A stretch of DNA of 64,000 nt. Origin: Flavobacteriaceae bacterium MAR_2010_188 (GTDB lineage Bacteria > Bacteroidota > Bacteroidia > Flavobacteriales > Flavobacteriaceae). The translations under genes and the position numbers were made by a program. Where the stretch lies: the NCBI GenBank assembly GCA_900104375.1, contig LT629302.1, positions 2,940,001 through 3,004,000 of the forward strand. Direction: 5' to 3'. This document shows, one piece after another, positions 16,311 to 25,382 of the stretch. Under the pieces are notes generated by a model. It was not told the DNA's origin. It did not search any database and saw nothing but the letters and a program-made list of their open reading frames with translations. How positions within the stretch are numbered: position 1 is the stretch's first letter; each line of letters opens with the position of its first letter.

Positions 16311-17567
16311 CTATTTTCTTTTCAAATTGAAATAATTGAGTACTCTTAGGCTGGTAAAACCGTGAATCACTATACTAAAAAGAACAACGTAACTCACAAT
16401 ACCGAATAATTCATCAAATTCCTTAAAGTTTCCATGTAGGATACCGTAGGTCAAATAAAAATAGCTCCCAATACCCTTGATTCCGAAAAACCCAATTGCC
16501 CATTTCTTGGCATTTGAATAAGGTGTAGTTGCCATGGCCAAATATCCGAATATTGGTCTTAGCACAAGGACAATGGCAAGACTGACTATTATACCCACTC
16601 CGTCTGTATAGTTTAGAATACCGGTTAGTAGCGCTCCACCGAAAAATATAGTCCAGATGACCACCGTCAACTTTTCAACTTCTTCTATAAATGGCAACAT
16701 GAAATCCTTCACAGATTCACTTTCTTTTTTAGGACGATGATGTTGCAGAAATACACCTGTAGCAAATACACTCAAAAAACCGTAGGTAGAAATAAACTCT
16801 GCCAGACCATATGAAAAAAATGTCAGGGCAACAGCTATAAACCCACTGAGAATGAATTTCTGCTCATCCCTATTGTGGATTTTTATAAGAGAACTACATA
16901 AAAACCCGATTAGTGCTCCGATGATTAAACCGCCAATTATTTTATAAAGGAGATAAAACGAAACAAAGTGTCCCCAATCAATATCACCAAAACTTGTGGA
17001 CTTAGACCATAGAATGGCTAAAAAGACAAAAGGGAATGCGAAGCCATCATTTATACCGGCTTCTGCGGTTAGAGTAAATTGCAGACCTGTTTCTTTAGTG
17101 TCTTCATGTTGATGTTCTTCCAGTTGCATTTCCGAAGCCAAAACTGGGTCGGTTGGGGCTAAGACTGCTGAAAGTAGTAGAGAAACTGGGCCATTTAATC
17201 CAAGTAAATAATAAGAAACCAAATAAACGGCCCCCATAAATAGCGGCATAGTTATCACAATGAGAGATAATGGTCTGCGCCACTCATTCCATTTATATTG
17301 AGTGCCTATTTTAAGGCCTGCTGTCATAAGGCTCAAAATAACTATGATTTCAGTAATAATTTTAGCCTTGTCCAAGTCCCATATTGGATCGGGCCAAGGT
17401 AAAGGCGCCCCAATTAGATAAAGTAAGAACCCTAAGCAGAGCAAAGGAATGATGTAGGTTACTTTAGCCCTTCTAGTGTAAAGAGGCAGAAAAGCTACGA
17501 TTGCAATGGCAAGACCAAAGTATGCCATAGCAACAAAATAGGGGCTGGTATTTAGTAGTTGATCCAT
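16311..17567 (-). CDS. Cation:proton antiporter (NhaP/CPA1-like)
   Basis: Integral membrane sodium(potassium)/proton antiporter of 418 residues with about 12 hydrophobic segments. The central stretch LSAVLAPTDPVLASE (about 136-150) is the family's ion-binding TDP motif, and AGINDGFAFPF carries the conserved acidic ND pair. There is no C-terminal regulatory domain, unlike the second antiporter just upstream. It follows that gene by 123 bp on the same strand, so they may form one unit for pH or salt homeostasis. Ion specificity cannot be read from the sequence. Confidence 0.88.
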   Translation of the reverse strand: MDQLLNTSPYFVAMAYFGLAIAIVAFLPLYTRRAKVTYIIPLLCLGFLLYLIGAPLPWPDPIWDLDKAKIITEIIVILSLMTAGLKIGTQYKWNEWRRPLSLIVITMPLFMGAVYLVSYYLLGLNGPVSLLLSAVLAPTDPVLASEMQLEEHQHEDTKETGLQFTLTAEAGINDGFAFPFVFLAILWSKSTSFGDIDWGHFVSFYLLYKIIGGLIIGALIGFLCSSLIKIHNRDEQKFILSGFIAVALTFFSYGLAEFISTYGFLSVFATGVFLQHHRPKKESESVKDFMLPFIEEVEKLTVVIWTIFFGGALLTGILNYTDGVGIIVSLAIVLVLRPIFGYLAMATTPYSNAKKWAIGFFGIKGIGSYFYLTYGILHGNFKEFDELFGIVSYVVLFSIVIHGFTSLRVLNYFNLKRK

Positions 17568-17690
17568 CGAGATTCTTTGGCATAAAGGTAGGTTTCCGGC
17601 AGCTTACAAATTAAAACCTAGGGTAAGTTTTTCTTAAAGTTTAAGTGGTTATAATGTGAAGTTTGTGAGTGAGTTGAAAATCTCAGAGAA

Positions 17691-19625
17691 TCACACGTTC
17701 TTGTTTTCTGCCTCCGGCAATTCCTCTTCTTTGGATGTGGCAATTACAACATCTTCAAAATCGATAGGCTTTCCAAGATAAGCTATAGCACTACCTTGAT
17801 CAATATCAAATTCTGTAAGCGTGTCGATCAATTTTAAGGTTCCGTCCGAGTCTTTTATAAAAAGGGGTATGGCGTCCTTGTTATCCCTTATTTTTTCTAA
17901 CACTCTTAAAAATCTTTTATCATCATCTACTACGATTTCTTGAATGGATGGATAATCTCGAGCCACTTCGGTAAATCGTATGTAGTCGTGCGTATTACTA
18001 AAGACTTCCTCAGGTTTTACTGGACCACTAAGATTTAATTCCTCATTAGTCATTATACGGAAAGTCCCATTTTCACCAAATCTGCTCCCGAACCGCCTCA
18101 TTGCTTGGCGATTTATTTCATCACTTCCCGTCATCGCCAAAAGATACCCTACATCACTCAACTCGATGTTGTCGCTAAGATCGTCGTTGTAAATATTCGC
18201 GATTATGGCGTCCAATCCAAGTTCTTGGGCTTTTTCTATATTGGATCGGTTACTATCCACCAAAACCACATGTCTATTGTTCTTATGAAGATAGGACGCA
18301 ATGAGTCTTGAAACTCTGGAAGCTCCAATAATAAGAATCCCTTCCGATTGCTTTAGAAAAACTCCTAAAAGTGATGCCACCATGCGGGCGGTGGTCGCAT
18401 TGAGCAGTACGGTCACCAAAACTAAACCGAAAACCAGTGGGGTAATATACTCCGCCCCGGGAATTCCATATTCTACCAGTTTAGTGCCAAATAGACTGGC
18501 AATTCCCGCGGCGACAATTCCTCTTGGACCGACCCAACTAATAAAGATTTTTTCATTTATGGTTAATCCGCTTCCCAGAGTGCTGAGCAAAACCCCGATT
18601 GGTCTTATCACGAAAATTATGATGGCAAAGAGAATAGCAGTTCTCCAATCGATAATCAAAATAAGGTCCTCCAGCGGAATATTTGCAGAAAGCAGTATAA
18701 AAAGAATAGAAATAAGCAAAACGCTAAGTGATTCCTTAAAATAGAGCAGCTCCTTAAGATTGGGCAAATCGCTGTTGCCGAGAAACATACCCATCACTAC
18801 AACCGCCAGAAGCCCCGATTCGTGGGCGAAAAGATCGCTCATTACAAAAATTAGCAATACTAGAGACAGTGACGCTACATTAAGTAGATAATGAGGTATA
18901 ACTTTGCGTTTTACAGCGTGATAGGTAGCGAATCCTCCAGCAAGGCCAAATGCAAAGCCAATCACGATTATTTTTCCAAATTCAATAAGTGCATGCTTGG
19001 TATAGCTTCCACTACTATGTCCATTAGTTGTCACGGTATCGGTTGCAATTTCTTCTAGACCTATAGGAATATTAACCGTAATAAATCCAAATACCAAAAC
19101 AGCCACAAGAGCCCCAATGGGATCGATTAAAATTCCTTCCCATTTTAAAACTGCCGAAATATCCTTTTTTAAAGGAATGTTTCGAAGTATCGGCGTGATA
19201 ACGGTTGGACCCGTTACTATAATTAACGCAGAGAAAAGAAATGATATTTGCCAATCAAACCCAAATACATAGTGCGCGGAAACCCCGGCTCCAAAAAAGG
19301 TGATAATCGATCCAAGGCTTATCAAATTAACGATAACGCCACCGACCTTTTTAATTTCATTCAACTTTAAGGTAAGGCCTCCTTCAAACAAGATAATTCC
19401 AATAGCTAATGACACAAAATAAAAAAGTCCCTCACCAGGAAAAAATCCTTTTTCATCATTCCAAATTGGTCGTATCCATTGATTGCCGTCTTCAGAATAA
19501 AATGTTGAAAGCGGACCTACAGCAAGCCCAATCAAAATGAGGGGAAGAATTGCAGGAATCTTGAATTTCCAAGCAATCCATTGCGCTAATATCCCCAATA
19601 TGATTATTCCTGCTAACTCTAACAT
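17691..19625 (-). CDS. Cation:proton antiporter with TrkA-N domain
   Basis: A 644-residue protein. The membrane part (1 to about 410) has about 12 helices, an ion-binding-like segment around ALIIVTGPTVITPIL and a WVGPRGIVAAG motif typical of CPA1 antiporters. A cytoplasmic Rossmann-type TrkA-N/RCK-like domain (about 425-545) opens with ILIIGASRVSRLIASYL, indicating control by nucleotide or redox ligands. A further C-terminal region (about 550-640) ends acidic. Together with the neighbouring antiporter, stress protein and SulP carrier it suggests a salt/pH/bicarbonate module. Confidence 0.9.
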   Translation of the reverse strand: MLELAGIIILGILAQWIAWKFKIPAILPLILIGLAVGPLSTFYSEDGNQWIRPIWNDEKGFFPGEGLFYFVSLAIGIILFEGGLTLKLNEIKKVGGVIVNLISLGSIITFFGAGVSAHYVFGFDWQISFLFSALIIVTGPTVITPILRNIPLKKDISAVLKWEGILIDPIGALVAVLVFGFITVNIPIGLEEIATDTVTTNGHSSGSYTKHALIEFGKIIVIGFAFGLAGGFATYHAVKRKVIPHYLLNVASLSLVLLIFVMSDLFAHESGLLAVVVMGMFLGNSDLPNLKELLYFKESLSVLLISILFILLSANIPLEDLILIIDWRTAILFAIIIFVIRPIGVLLSTLGSGLTINEKIFISWVGPRGIVAAGIASLFGTKLVEYGIPGAEYITPLVFGLVLVTVLLNATTARMVASLLGVFLKQSEGILIIGASRVSRLIASYLHKNNRHVVLVDSNRSNIEKAQELGLDAIIANIYNDDLSDNIELSDVGYLLAMTGSDEINRQAMRRFGSRFGENGTFRIMTNEELNLSGPVKPEEVFSNTHDYIRFTEVARDYPSIQEIVVDDDKRFLRVLEKIRDNKDAIPLFIKDSDGTLKLIDTLTEFDIDQGSAIAYLGKPIDFEDVVIATSKEEELPEAENKNV

Positions 19626-19770
19626 AGATTTATTTTGCGTGAAAATACTAATTAAAAATTAATATTTGAGCGTAATATCTTAGCTAGGGCTGTTCTGTGT
19701 TAATGTTTTCATAAACGACAAATTATGTTATCTTACAACCTTGACTAATCCAAAATAAGCAAAAATTTTA

Positions 19771-20607
19771 ATGTTTAAGACCATAGGAATAGGTATCGCG
19801 TTTTCGCCAAATCTTAGGGCCAATATCTACGAGGCCATAAGGTTCTCGCAGTATTTTAAAAGCAAACTTGTGCTGATACATGTAGGTTCTAAAACGGAAG
19901 AAAAACTCAATAAGATTGAAGCATCTATAAATGAAGCCCAAGGAAACAGTCTTAATATAGAAACTGTTTTTTCTGAAGGTGAACCTGTTGAGGTTATTCT
20001 ATCGATTACCAAGGAGAAAAAAATAGAATTACTTCTGATCGGCGCTCTACAAAGAGAGAAGTTGGTAACGTATTATATGGGTTCCATTGCCAGAAAAATA
20101 AGTCGCAAAGCATCTTGTTCAATCATGTTATTGACCCATCCATCGGTTAAACCAACACCATACAATCATTTTGTGGTGAATGGTCTGAAGGATCCAAAAA
20201 CCTTTAAAACCATTAATTCTGCCTTTTACACAGCTTCAAAAATTGGTGGAAAAAAGATAACCATTGTTGAAGAAATTACCCAAACGGAACTGGCCGTAAA
20301 GGTGAAGGACGACAAATCCCTACGTAAATCGCAATTGATGAAAGAGAAGATAAAAAGGAGGGAAGGAATAAGAGTAAAAGAACTTCTAAATAAAATTCCC
20401 CTTGAACTTAAAGATAATGTCAACATTAAAATACAGGGCATCTTCGGAAAAAGAGGTTATTCAATTGGTCATTATGCAGAACTGGTAAGAGCTGATCTCT
20501 TAGTTATGAATGCACCAATAAAATCGGGCTTATGGGATAGGATTTTCCCGCATGATATCGAGTATATTTTAACTGAGTTGCCGAGCGATGTATTGATTAT
20601 TAGATGA
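19771..20607 (+). CDS. Tandem universal stress protein
   Basis: Two fused UspA-type domains (about 1-135 and 140-278; 278 residues). The first starts FKTIGIGIAFSPNLRANIYEAIRFSQ and has a nucleotide-site-like ending GSIARKISRKASCSIMLLTH. The second ends with DIEYILTELPSDVLIIR, where the glycine-rich ATP motif is degenerate. It overlaps the SulP transporter gene by 4 bp (ATGA), so the two are translationally coupled. That makes a direct regulatory role on the carrier plausible, but this is inference from context. Confidence 0.88.
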   Translation: MFKTIGIGIAFSPNLRANIYEAIRFSQYFKSKLVLIHVGSKTEEKLNKIEASINEAQGNSLNIETVFSEGEPVEVILSITKEKKIELLLIGALQREKLVTYYMGSIARKISRKASCSIMLLTHPSVKPTPYNHFVVNGLKDPKTFKTINSAFYTASKIGGKKITIVEEITQTELAVKVKDDKSLRKSQLMKEKIKRREGIRVKELLNKIPLELKDNVNIKIQGIFGKRGYSIGHYAELVRADLLVMNAPIKSGLWDRIFPHDIEYILTELPSDVLIIR

Positions 20608-22805
20608 GCCCGAAAAAAAACCGATTAGCATATTTCTTTAAGAAGCTTCCCGCAAATATATTCTCAGGATTTGTGGTAAGCCTTATAGCGCTGCCTTTGG
20701 GTCTCGGACTGGCAATGGCAAGTGAAGCCCCTGCGATTGCAGGGGTAATTACCGCAATAGTGGGAGGTGTTGTAGTATCAATATTTGGCGGAAGCCACGT
20801 TACGATTACTGGGCCAGGCAACGGGATGGTTGGGGTTTTGCTAATTGCAATTACCACTTTAGGCTTAATGGACGCCTATACTGCTATCGTTTGTTCTGGG
20901 TTTGTTTTGATGCTTCTTGGCTTTTTAAGAATGGGAAAGCTTTCAGATTTCTTTCCGTCTTCAGCCATTCAAGGGATGCTTGCTGCGATAGGATTGATTA
21001 TTTTGGGAAAGCAATTCCATATTATGCTTGCGAATAGAATTGTAAGAGATTCGACTTTGGGCTATCTTCTAGAAATTCCGAACACTATTTTAAAAGTCTT
21101 TACTTACGATGATAAAGGTTTGATATATGCAGCCTTATCTGGCGTTATAAGTTTAGCGATTATGCTGTATTACCCAAAATTCAGAAACAAATATCTACAG
21201 CTAATCCCTGCACCAATGTGGATTGTTATTCTTTCAATTGGGTTTAGTTATTTTCATGAGTTGGTGCTAGACCATCCTAACCCAATCGACCCTAATTATA
21301 TGCTCCCGGCAATTCCGAGCATCACAGACCTTTTTAACGATTTGCCAGAAATTAGATTCAACGGAATCTGGAATCTTCAGTTTTGGTCTAGTGTCTTCGG
21401 GCTAACCTTTATCGCTAGCATAGAATCTCTTTTGAGCATAAAAGCCATAGATAATCTTGACCCTGAAAAGCACCGTTCTAATGTAAATAAAGATTTAAAG
21501 GCACTTGGTATTGCAACTATTGGCTCTGGTTTTTTGGGGGGATTAAATGTTGTAACGGTAATCGCGCGAAGTTCGGTAAACGTAAATAATGGCGGTAACA
21601 ATCGTTCGGCAAATTTCTCTCATGCAATCTTTCTACTCTTATTTATTGGGTTATTTAGTACCCAACTTACCAGAATTCCTTTGCCTGCATTGATGGCGAT
21701 TTTAGTGTTTACAGGCTATAAATTAGCTTCTCCAAAATTGGTAAGAAGAATGTTCTCGGTAGGTAGCGAACAGCTTCTTATCTTCCTAGTAACTTTGGTT
21801 GGTACGCTTCGATTTGGACTAATTAGCGGGATAGGACTTGGGATTCTTTTGACTTTTTTGGTTCATGGAATAATAAACAAGAATGTTGGAATGTTTCTAA
21901 GAAACTGGCTAAAACCAAATGTACTTATGTATAAAGAAGACGGCGAAGGAGAGATTTATTACATCAGCGTAAAGCATTTTTGCAATTTCCTAAATTATTA
22001 CAGGCTTAAAGAGAAAATTGATGCCGTTTCAGAAGATAATGATGTGGTTATAGATTTCTCTATGTGTGTCTTTGTAGATCATACGGTCATGGACAATCTT
22101 CATAGTTATCAAGAGGTTTTTCGAAAACAGGGCGGGCATTTAGAAATTGTGGGCTTAGATTCTCATCAGTCTGATTCTACCCATCCATTTGCATTGAAAC
22201 GCCTTTTGCCGGTACCCAAGTTCATTGAAAAAAACCTGACCAAAAGACAATTTAATATTGGGCAAATTGCAGAAAATTTCAACTACATCTATAACGCTAA
22301 AAAAGGCAAGAATCTAGAGTTCTTAAACGGTTTCTATTATTTTGAAACAAAACAGATTAGTCATATTTACAATACGTTAATAAATTCTATTGGCGATTAT
22401 ATGGTCTTTGATATTGAATATTCTGAAGGGGCTTTTATCGCTAAGGAAGATATAAGGTCTACCATGATGTATATTGAATTACACCAACCAATTCCGGTGT
22501 TCACCTTGAGTAAAGAGAACCTTATTGAAAAAATCTACGGTATCGGCGGACATTCGGATATCGACATACAAGGAAATGAAGAATTTTCGAAACGCTTTTA
22601 TCTTTATGGTGAAGATGAAGTGGGAATATTGAAGTTTTTTAGTGATTCCTTGATTTTGTTCTTCGAAAGCATCCCTTACTACCACATAGAATCTAATGGA
22701 AAATGGTTATTGATTTTTAATCGTGCACAATTAGCTGGGGATAAAGAAATAAAAACACTGCTCGATTTCGGAAAGCGCCTAAAATCTGCGATTATAGCGG
22801 AATGA
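20604..22805 (+). CDS. SulP-family anion transporter with STAS and extra C-terminal domain
   Basis: A 733-residue membrane carrier for inorganic anions such as bicarbonate or sulfate. Membrane region: about 12-430, with the SulP signature FVVSLIALPLGLGLAMASEAP near the start. A STAS domain follows (about 440-560; DNDVVIDFSMCVFVDHTVMDNL is its core). Beyond it, about 170 residues (565-733) form an extra domain not usual in SulP proteins, with RFYLYGEDEVGILKFFSDSLILFFES and HIESNGKWLLIFNR. The gene is coupled to the stress-protein gene and lies opposite two Na/H-type antiporters, which favours bicarbonate or other Na-coupled anion uptake over sulfate. Confidence 0.88.
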   Translation: MSPKKNRLAYFFKKLPANIFSGFVVSLIALPLGLGLAMASEAPAIAGVITAIVGGVVVSIFGGSHVTITGPGNGMVGVLLIAITTLGLMDAYTAIVCSGFVLMLLGFLRMGKLSDFFPSSAIQGMLAAIGLIILGKQFHIMLANRIVRDSTLGYLLEIPNTILKVFTYDDKGLIYAALSGVISLAIMLYYPKFRNKYLQLIPAPMWIVILSIGFSYFHELVLDHPNPIDPNYMLPAIPSITDLFNDLPEIRFNGIWNLQFWSSVFGLTFIASIESLLSIKAIDNLDPEKHRSNVNKDLKALGIATIGSGFLGGLNVVTVIARSSVNVNNGGNNRSANFSHAIFLLLFIGLFSTQLTRIPLPALMAILVFTGYKLASPKLVRRMFSVGSEQLLIFLVTLVGTLRFGLISGIGLGILLTFLVHGIINKNVGMFLRNWLKPNVLMYKEDGEGEIYYISVKHFCNFLNYYRLKEKIDAVSEDNDVVIDFSMCVFVDHTVMDNLHSYQEVFRKQGGHLEIVGLDSHQSDSTHPFALKRLLPVPKFIEKNLTKRQFNIGQIAENFNYIYNAKKGKNLEFLNGFYYFETKQISHIYNTLINSIGDYMVFDIEYSEGAFIAKEDIRSTMMYIELHQPIPVFTLSKENLIEKIYGIGGHSDIDIQGNEEFSKRFYLYGEDEVGILKFFSDSLILFFESIPYYHIESNGKWLLIFNRAQLAGDKEIKTLLDFGKRLKSAIIAE

Positions 22806-22856
22806 GTTCTTAATTTAATCTTAACAGGGCACAAGTTTCTTACTGATTTTCATAAT

Positions 22857-23729
22857 TTGGGCCTCCCTATGACTCTACATCCGATACAGGCTGGAAATTT
22901 TAAATTAGACGGCGGCGCCATGTTTGGGGTTGTTCCTAAATCTTTATGGAATAGAACAAACCCTGCTGACTCTAATAACATGATCGATATCGCGGCACGC
23001 TGTTTGCTTATCGAGGACGGTGATAGACTTATCTTGATCGATAACGGAATGGGCGACAAACAAAGCGATAAATTTTTTGGATATTATTTTCTGTGGGGTG
23101 ACGATTCTTTAGACAAATCACTTCAACAATATGGATTTACTAAAGACGATATCACCGATGTTTTCCTTACCCATCTTCATTTTGATCATTGCGGCGGTAG
23201 TATTCAATGGAATTCTGATAGAACTGGCTACGAAACCGCCTTTAAGAATGCGAAGTTTTGGAGCAATGAGCAACATTGGGAATGGGCAACAAATCCAAAC
23301 GCTAGAGAAAAAGCATCTTTTTTGAAAGAAAACATACTTCCAATCAAGGAGAGCGGTCAACTTAATTTTACCGATATGCCAGATGGAGATATCTTAAAAG
23401 ATAGTGCACTTGGTTTTGATATTTTCTTTGCTAACGGTCATACAGATAAACAAATGATTCCAATGCTCAATTATAAAGGTAAAACCATCTGTTTTATGGC
23501 GGATCTTTTGCCAACGGTTGGTCATTTACCATTGCCCTTTGTCATGGGTTATGACACAAGACCTCTTTTGACGTTGTCCGAAAAAGAGAAATTTTTGAAT
23601 ATGGCAGCAGATAAGAATTTCTATCTTCTACTAGAGCACGATGCTCACAATGAAATCATTACGGTTAAACACACCGAGAAGGGCGTTAGGTTAGATGAAA
23701 CCTTCACCTTCAACCAAATTCTTAATTAA
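22857..23729 (+). CDS. MBL-fold metallo-hydrolase
   Basis: Metallo-beta-lactamase-fold hydrolase with a binuclear zinc site: HLHFDHCGG (His106, His108, Asp110, His111 in the longest reading), a later ANGHTDKQ segment and a C-terminal LLEHDAH. Substrate unknown; the family includes lactonases, glyoxalase II and others. The longest frame starts at a TTG (22857), but an ATG four codons later (22869, MTLHPIQAG) is at least as likely; neither has a strong Shine-Dalgarno. It starts a co-directional run of genes reaching the OmpA gene at 30193. Confidence 0.85.
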   Translation: MGLPMTLHPIQAGNFKLDGGAMFGVVPKSLWNRTNPADSNNMIDIAARCLLIEDGDRLILIDNGMGDKQSDKFFGYYFLWGDDSLDKSLQQYGFTKDDITDVFLTHLHFDHCGGSIQWNSDRTGYETAFKNAKFWSNEQHWEWATNPNAREKASFLKENILPIKESGQLNFTDMPDGDILKDSALGFDIFFANGHTDKQMIPMLNYKGKTICFMADLLPTVGHLPLPFVMGYDTRPLLTLSEKEKFLNMAADKNFYLLLEHDAHNEIITVKHTEKGVRLDETFTFNQILN

Positions 23730-23735
23730 AATAAA

Positions 23736-25361
23736 ATGAAAATTTACAACAATACATTAAAATGTATAGCTGTGTTATGCGGCCTATTGTTTAGCTGCGG
23801 GAGCAGTAATAGTAATGGTACCATCATTTCTACTCCGGTCGAAAATATAGATACTAGACCATTGAAATATTCGGTCTTAACCGAAAATGAAAAACAAAAC
23901 TGGAATCATTTAGACCTAATACAGGATACAATACCAGGAATGAGCGTAGATAAAGCTTATGACGAAATCGTAAAGAACAAAAAGGGCAAAACTACTATTG
24001 TAGCTGTAATAGATTCGGGTATAGATATCACCCATGAAGATTTAGACGGAGTTATTTGGACCAACAAGGCAGAAGTTCCAAACAATGGAAAGGACGATGA
24101 TAACAACGGATATATTGATGATATACATGGCTGGAATTTCTTAGGCGATACCTATTACGAGCAAATGGAGTATACCAGATTATTGGCCAGTGGCGACACC
24201 AGCAATCCTCGCTATGCCGAAGCTCAGAAGGAATATAACGAAGCAGTTCAAAAATATACAACCTATAAAACACAGTATGGACAGTTAATTACTGAGATAA
24301 AAGCCGCAGACAAGGCGGTAGCGACCCATTTAGGGAAAGCTAATTATACTAAAGAAGATGTTTCTAATATTAAAACTGAAAACGAATCTCTTGCACGCTC
24401 TGTTTCTATCATAAAATATGTTTACACCTTAGATTTTGATAATGTACAAACTGCATTAGTGGATTTAGGTGCTCAATTAGAAGATTTAAATAATTGGTTA
24501 GATTATAGACTTAATAAATCTTTTAAAGGAAGAAAAACTGGTGATAACGTAAATGACATTACAGATACTAAATACGGTAATAACAACGTAATGCCAATGA
24601 AAGAAGGCGAAGTTCACGGAACGTTCGTAGCAGGGATTATTGCAGCCGAAAGAAAGAACAACCGCGGTATAAAGGGTGTTGCAAACAATGTTTTAATTAT
24701 GCCATTAAGAGTGGTTTCTGATGCTGATGAATACGATAAGGATGTTGCTTTAGCAATAAGATATGCTGTAGATAATGGAGCAAAGATTATTAATGGAAGT
24801 TTTGGAAAATATTATTCTCCACATCCAGAATGGGTCCAGGATGCCATTAAATATGCTGCGAGTAAAAATGTACTCTTCGTTCATGCATCTGGTAACGAAT
24901 CTTTGGATATCGATACAAAAACCAATTTCCCTAATGACGATTTAAATGCAACCACTGAGATATCTGATAATTTCTTATCCATTGGCGCGTTGAATTCCAA
25001 GTACGGTAGCGGCTTAGTAGCAGATTATTCCAACTATGGCAGAAAGAATGTAGATATTTTTGCGCCAGGTTCGCAGATTTATTCAACTGAGCCGGGTAAT
25101 AAATACGATTATGCAGACGGAACTTCGTTTGCATCTCCAAATGCTGCCGGTGTAGCCGCCCTTGTTTGGTCACAGTATCCAAACTTAACTGCTTCACAGG
25201 TTAAATCAATTTTAATAAATTCTGGTGTGGACCTTACTAACAAAGTTTCGGTAGGAGGAGACCCCAATAACGTAAAATCATTCAATACTATTTCAAAATC
25301 AGGTAAAATAGTAAACGCTTATAACGCGCTGATTATGGCACAACAGATGTCGGCACAATAA
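23736..25361 (+). CDS. Subtilisin-like (S8) serine peptidase, lipoprotein
   Basis: Secreted or surface-anchored serine protease. A lipobox (LLFSC, Cys21) ends the signal peptide. The catalytic triad is Asp93 (VIDSGID), His294 (HGTFVAG) and Ser464 (GTSFASP), with oxyanion Asn386 (ASGN). An insertion of about 190 residues separates Asp and His. It contains an Asp/Asn-rich loop (GKDDDNNGYIDD, likely Ca-binding) and a helical, coiled-coil-like stretch (about 150-260). Length 541. It is followed 21 bp later by the M1 peptidase gene; the two look like a secreted proteolysis operon. Confidence 0.93.
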   Translation: MKIYNNTLKCIAVLCGLLFSCGSSNSNGTIISTPVENIDTRPLKYSVLTENEKQNWNHLDLIQDTIPGMSVDKAYDEIVKNKKGKTTIVAVIDSGIDITHEDLDGVIWTNKAEVPNNGKDDDNNGYIDDIHGWNFLGDTYYEQMEYTRLLASGDTSNPRYAEAQKEYNEAVQKYTTYKTQYGQLITEIKAADKAVATHLGKANYTKEDVSNIKTENESLARSVSIIKYVYTLDFDNVQTALVDLGAQLEDLNNWLDYRLNKSFKGRKTGDNVNDITDTKYGNNNVMPMKEGEVHGTFVAGIIAAERKNNRGIKGVANNVLIMPLRVVSDADEYDKDVALAIRYAVDNGAKIINGSFGKYYSPHPEWVQDAIKYAASKNVLFVHASGNESLDIDTKTNFPNDDLNATTEISDNFLSIGALNSKYGSGLVADYSNYGRKNVDIFAPGSQIYSTEPGNKYDYADGTSFASPNAAGVAALVWSQYPNLTASQVKSILINSGVDLTNKVSVGGDPNNVKSFNTISKSGKIVNAYNALIMAQQMSAQ

Positions 25362-25382
25362 GCAAAATCAAAACTTATATTT

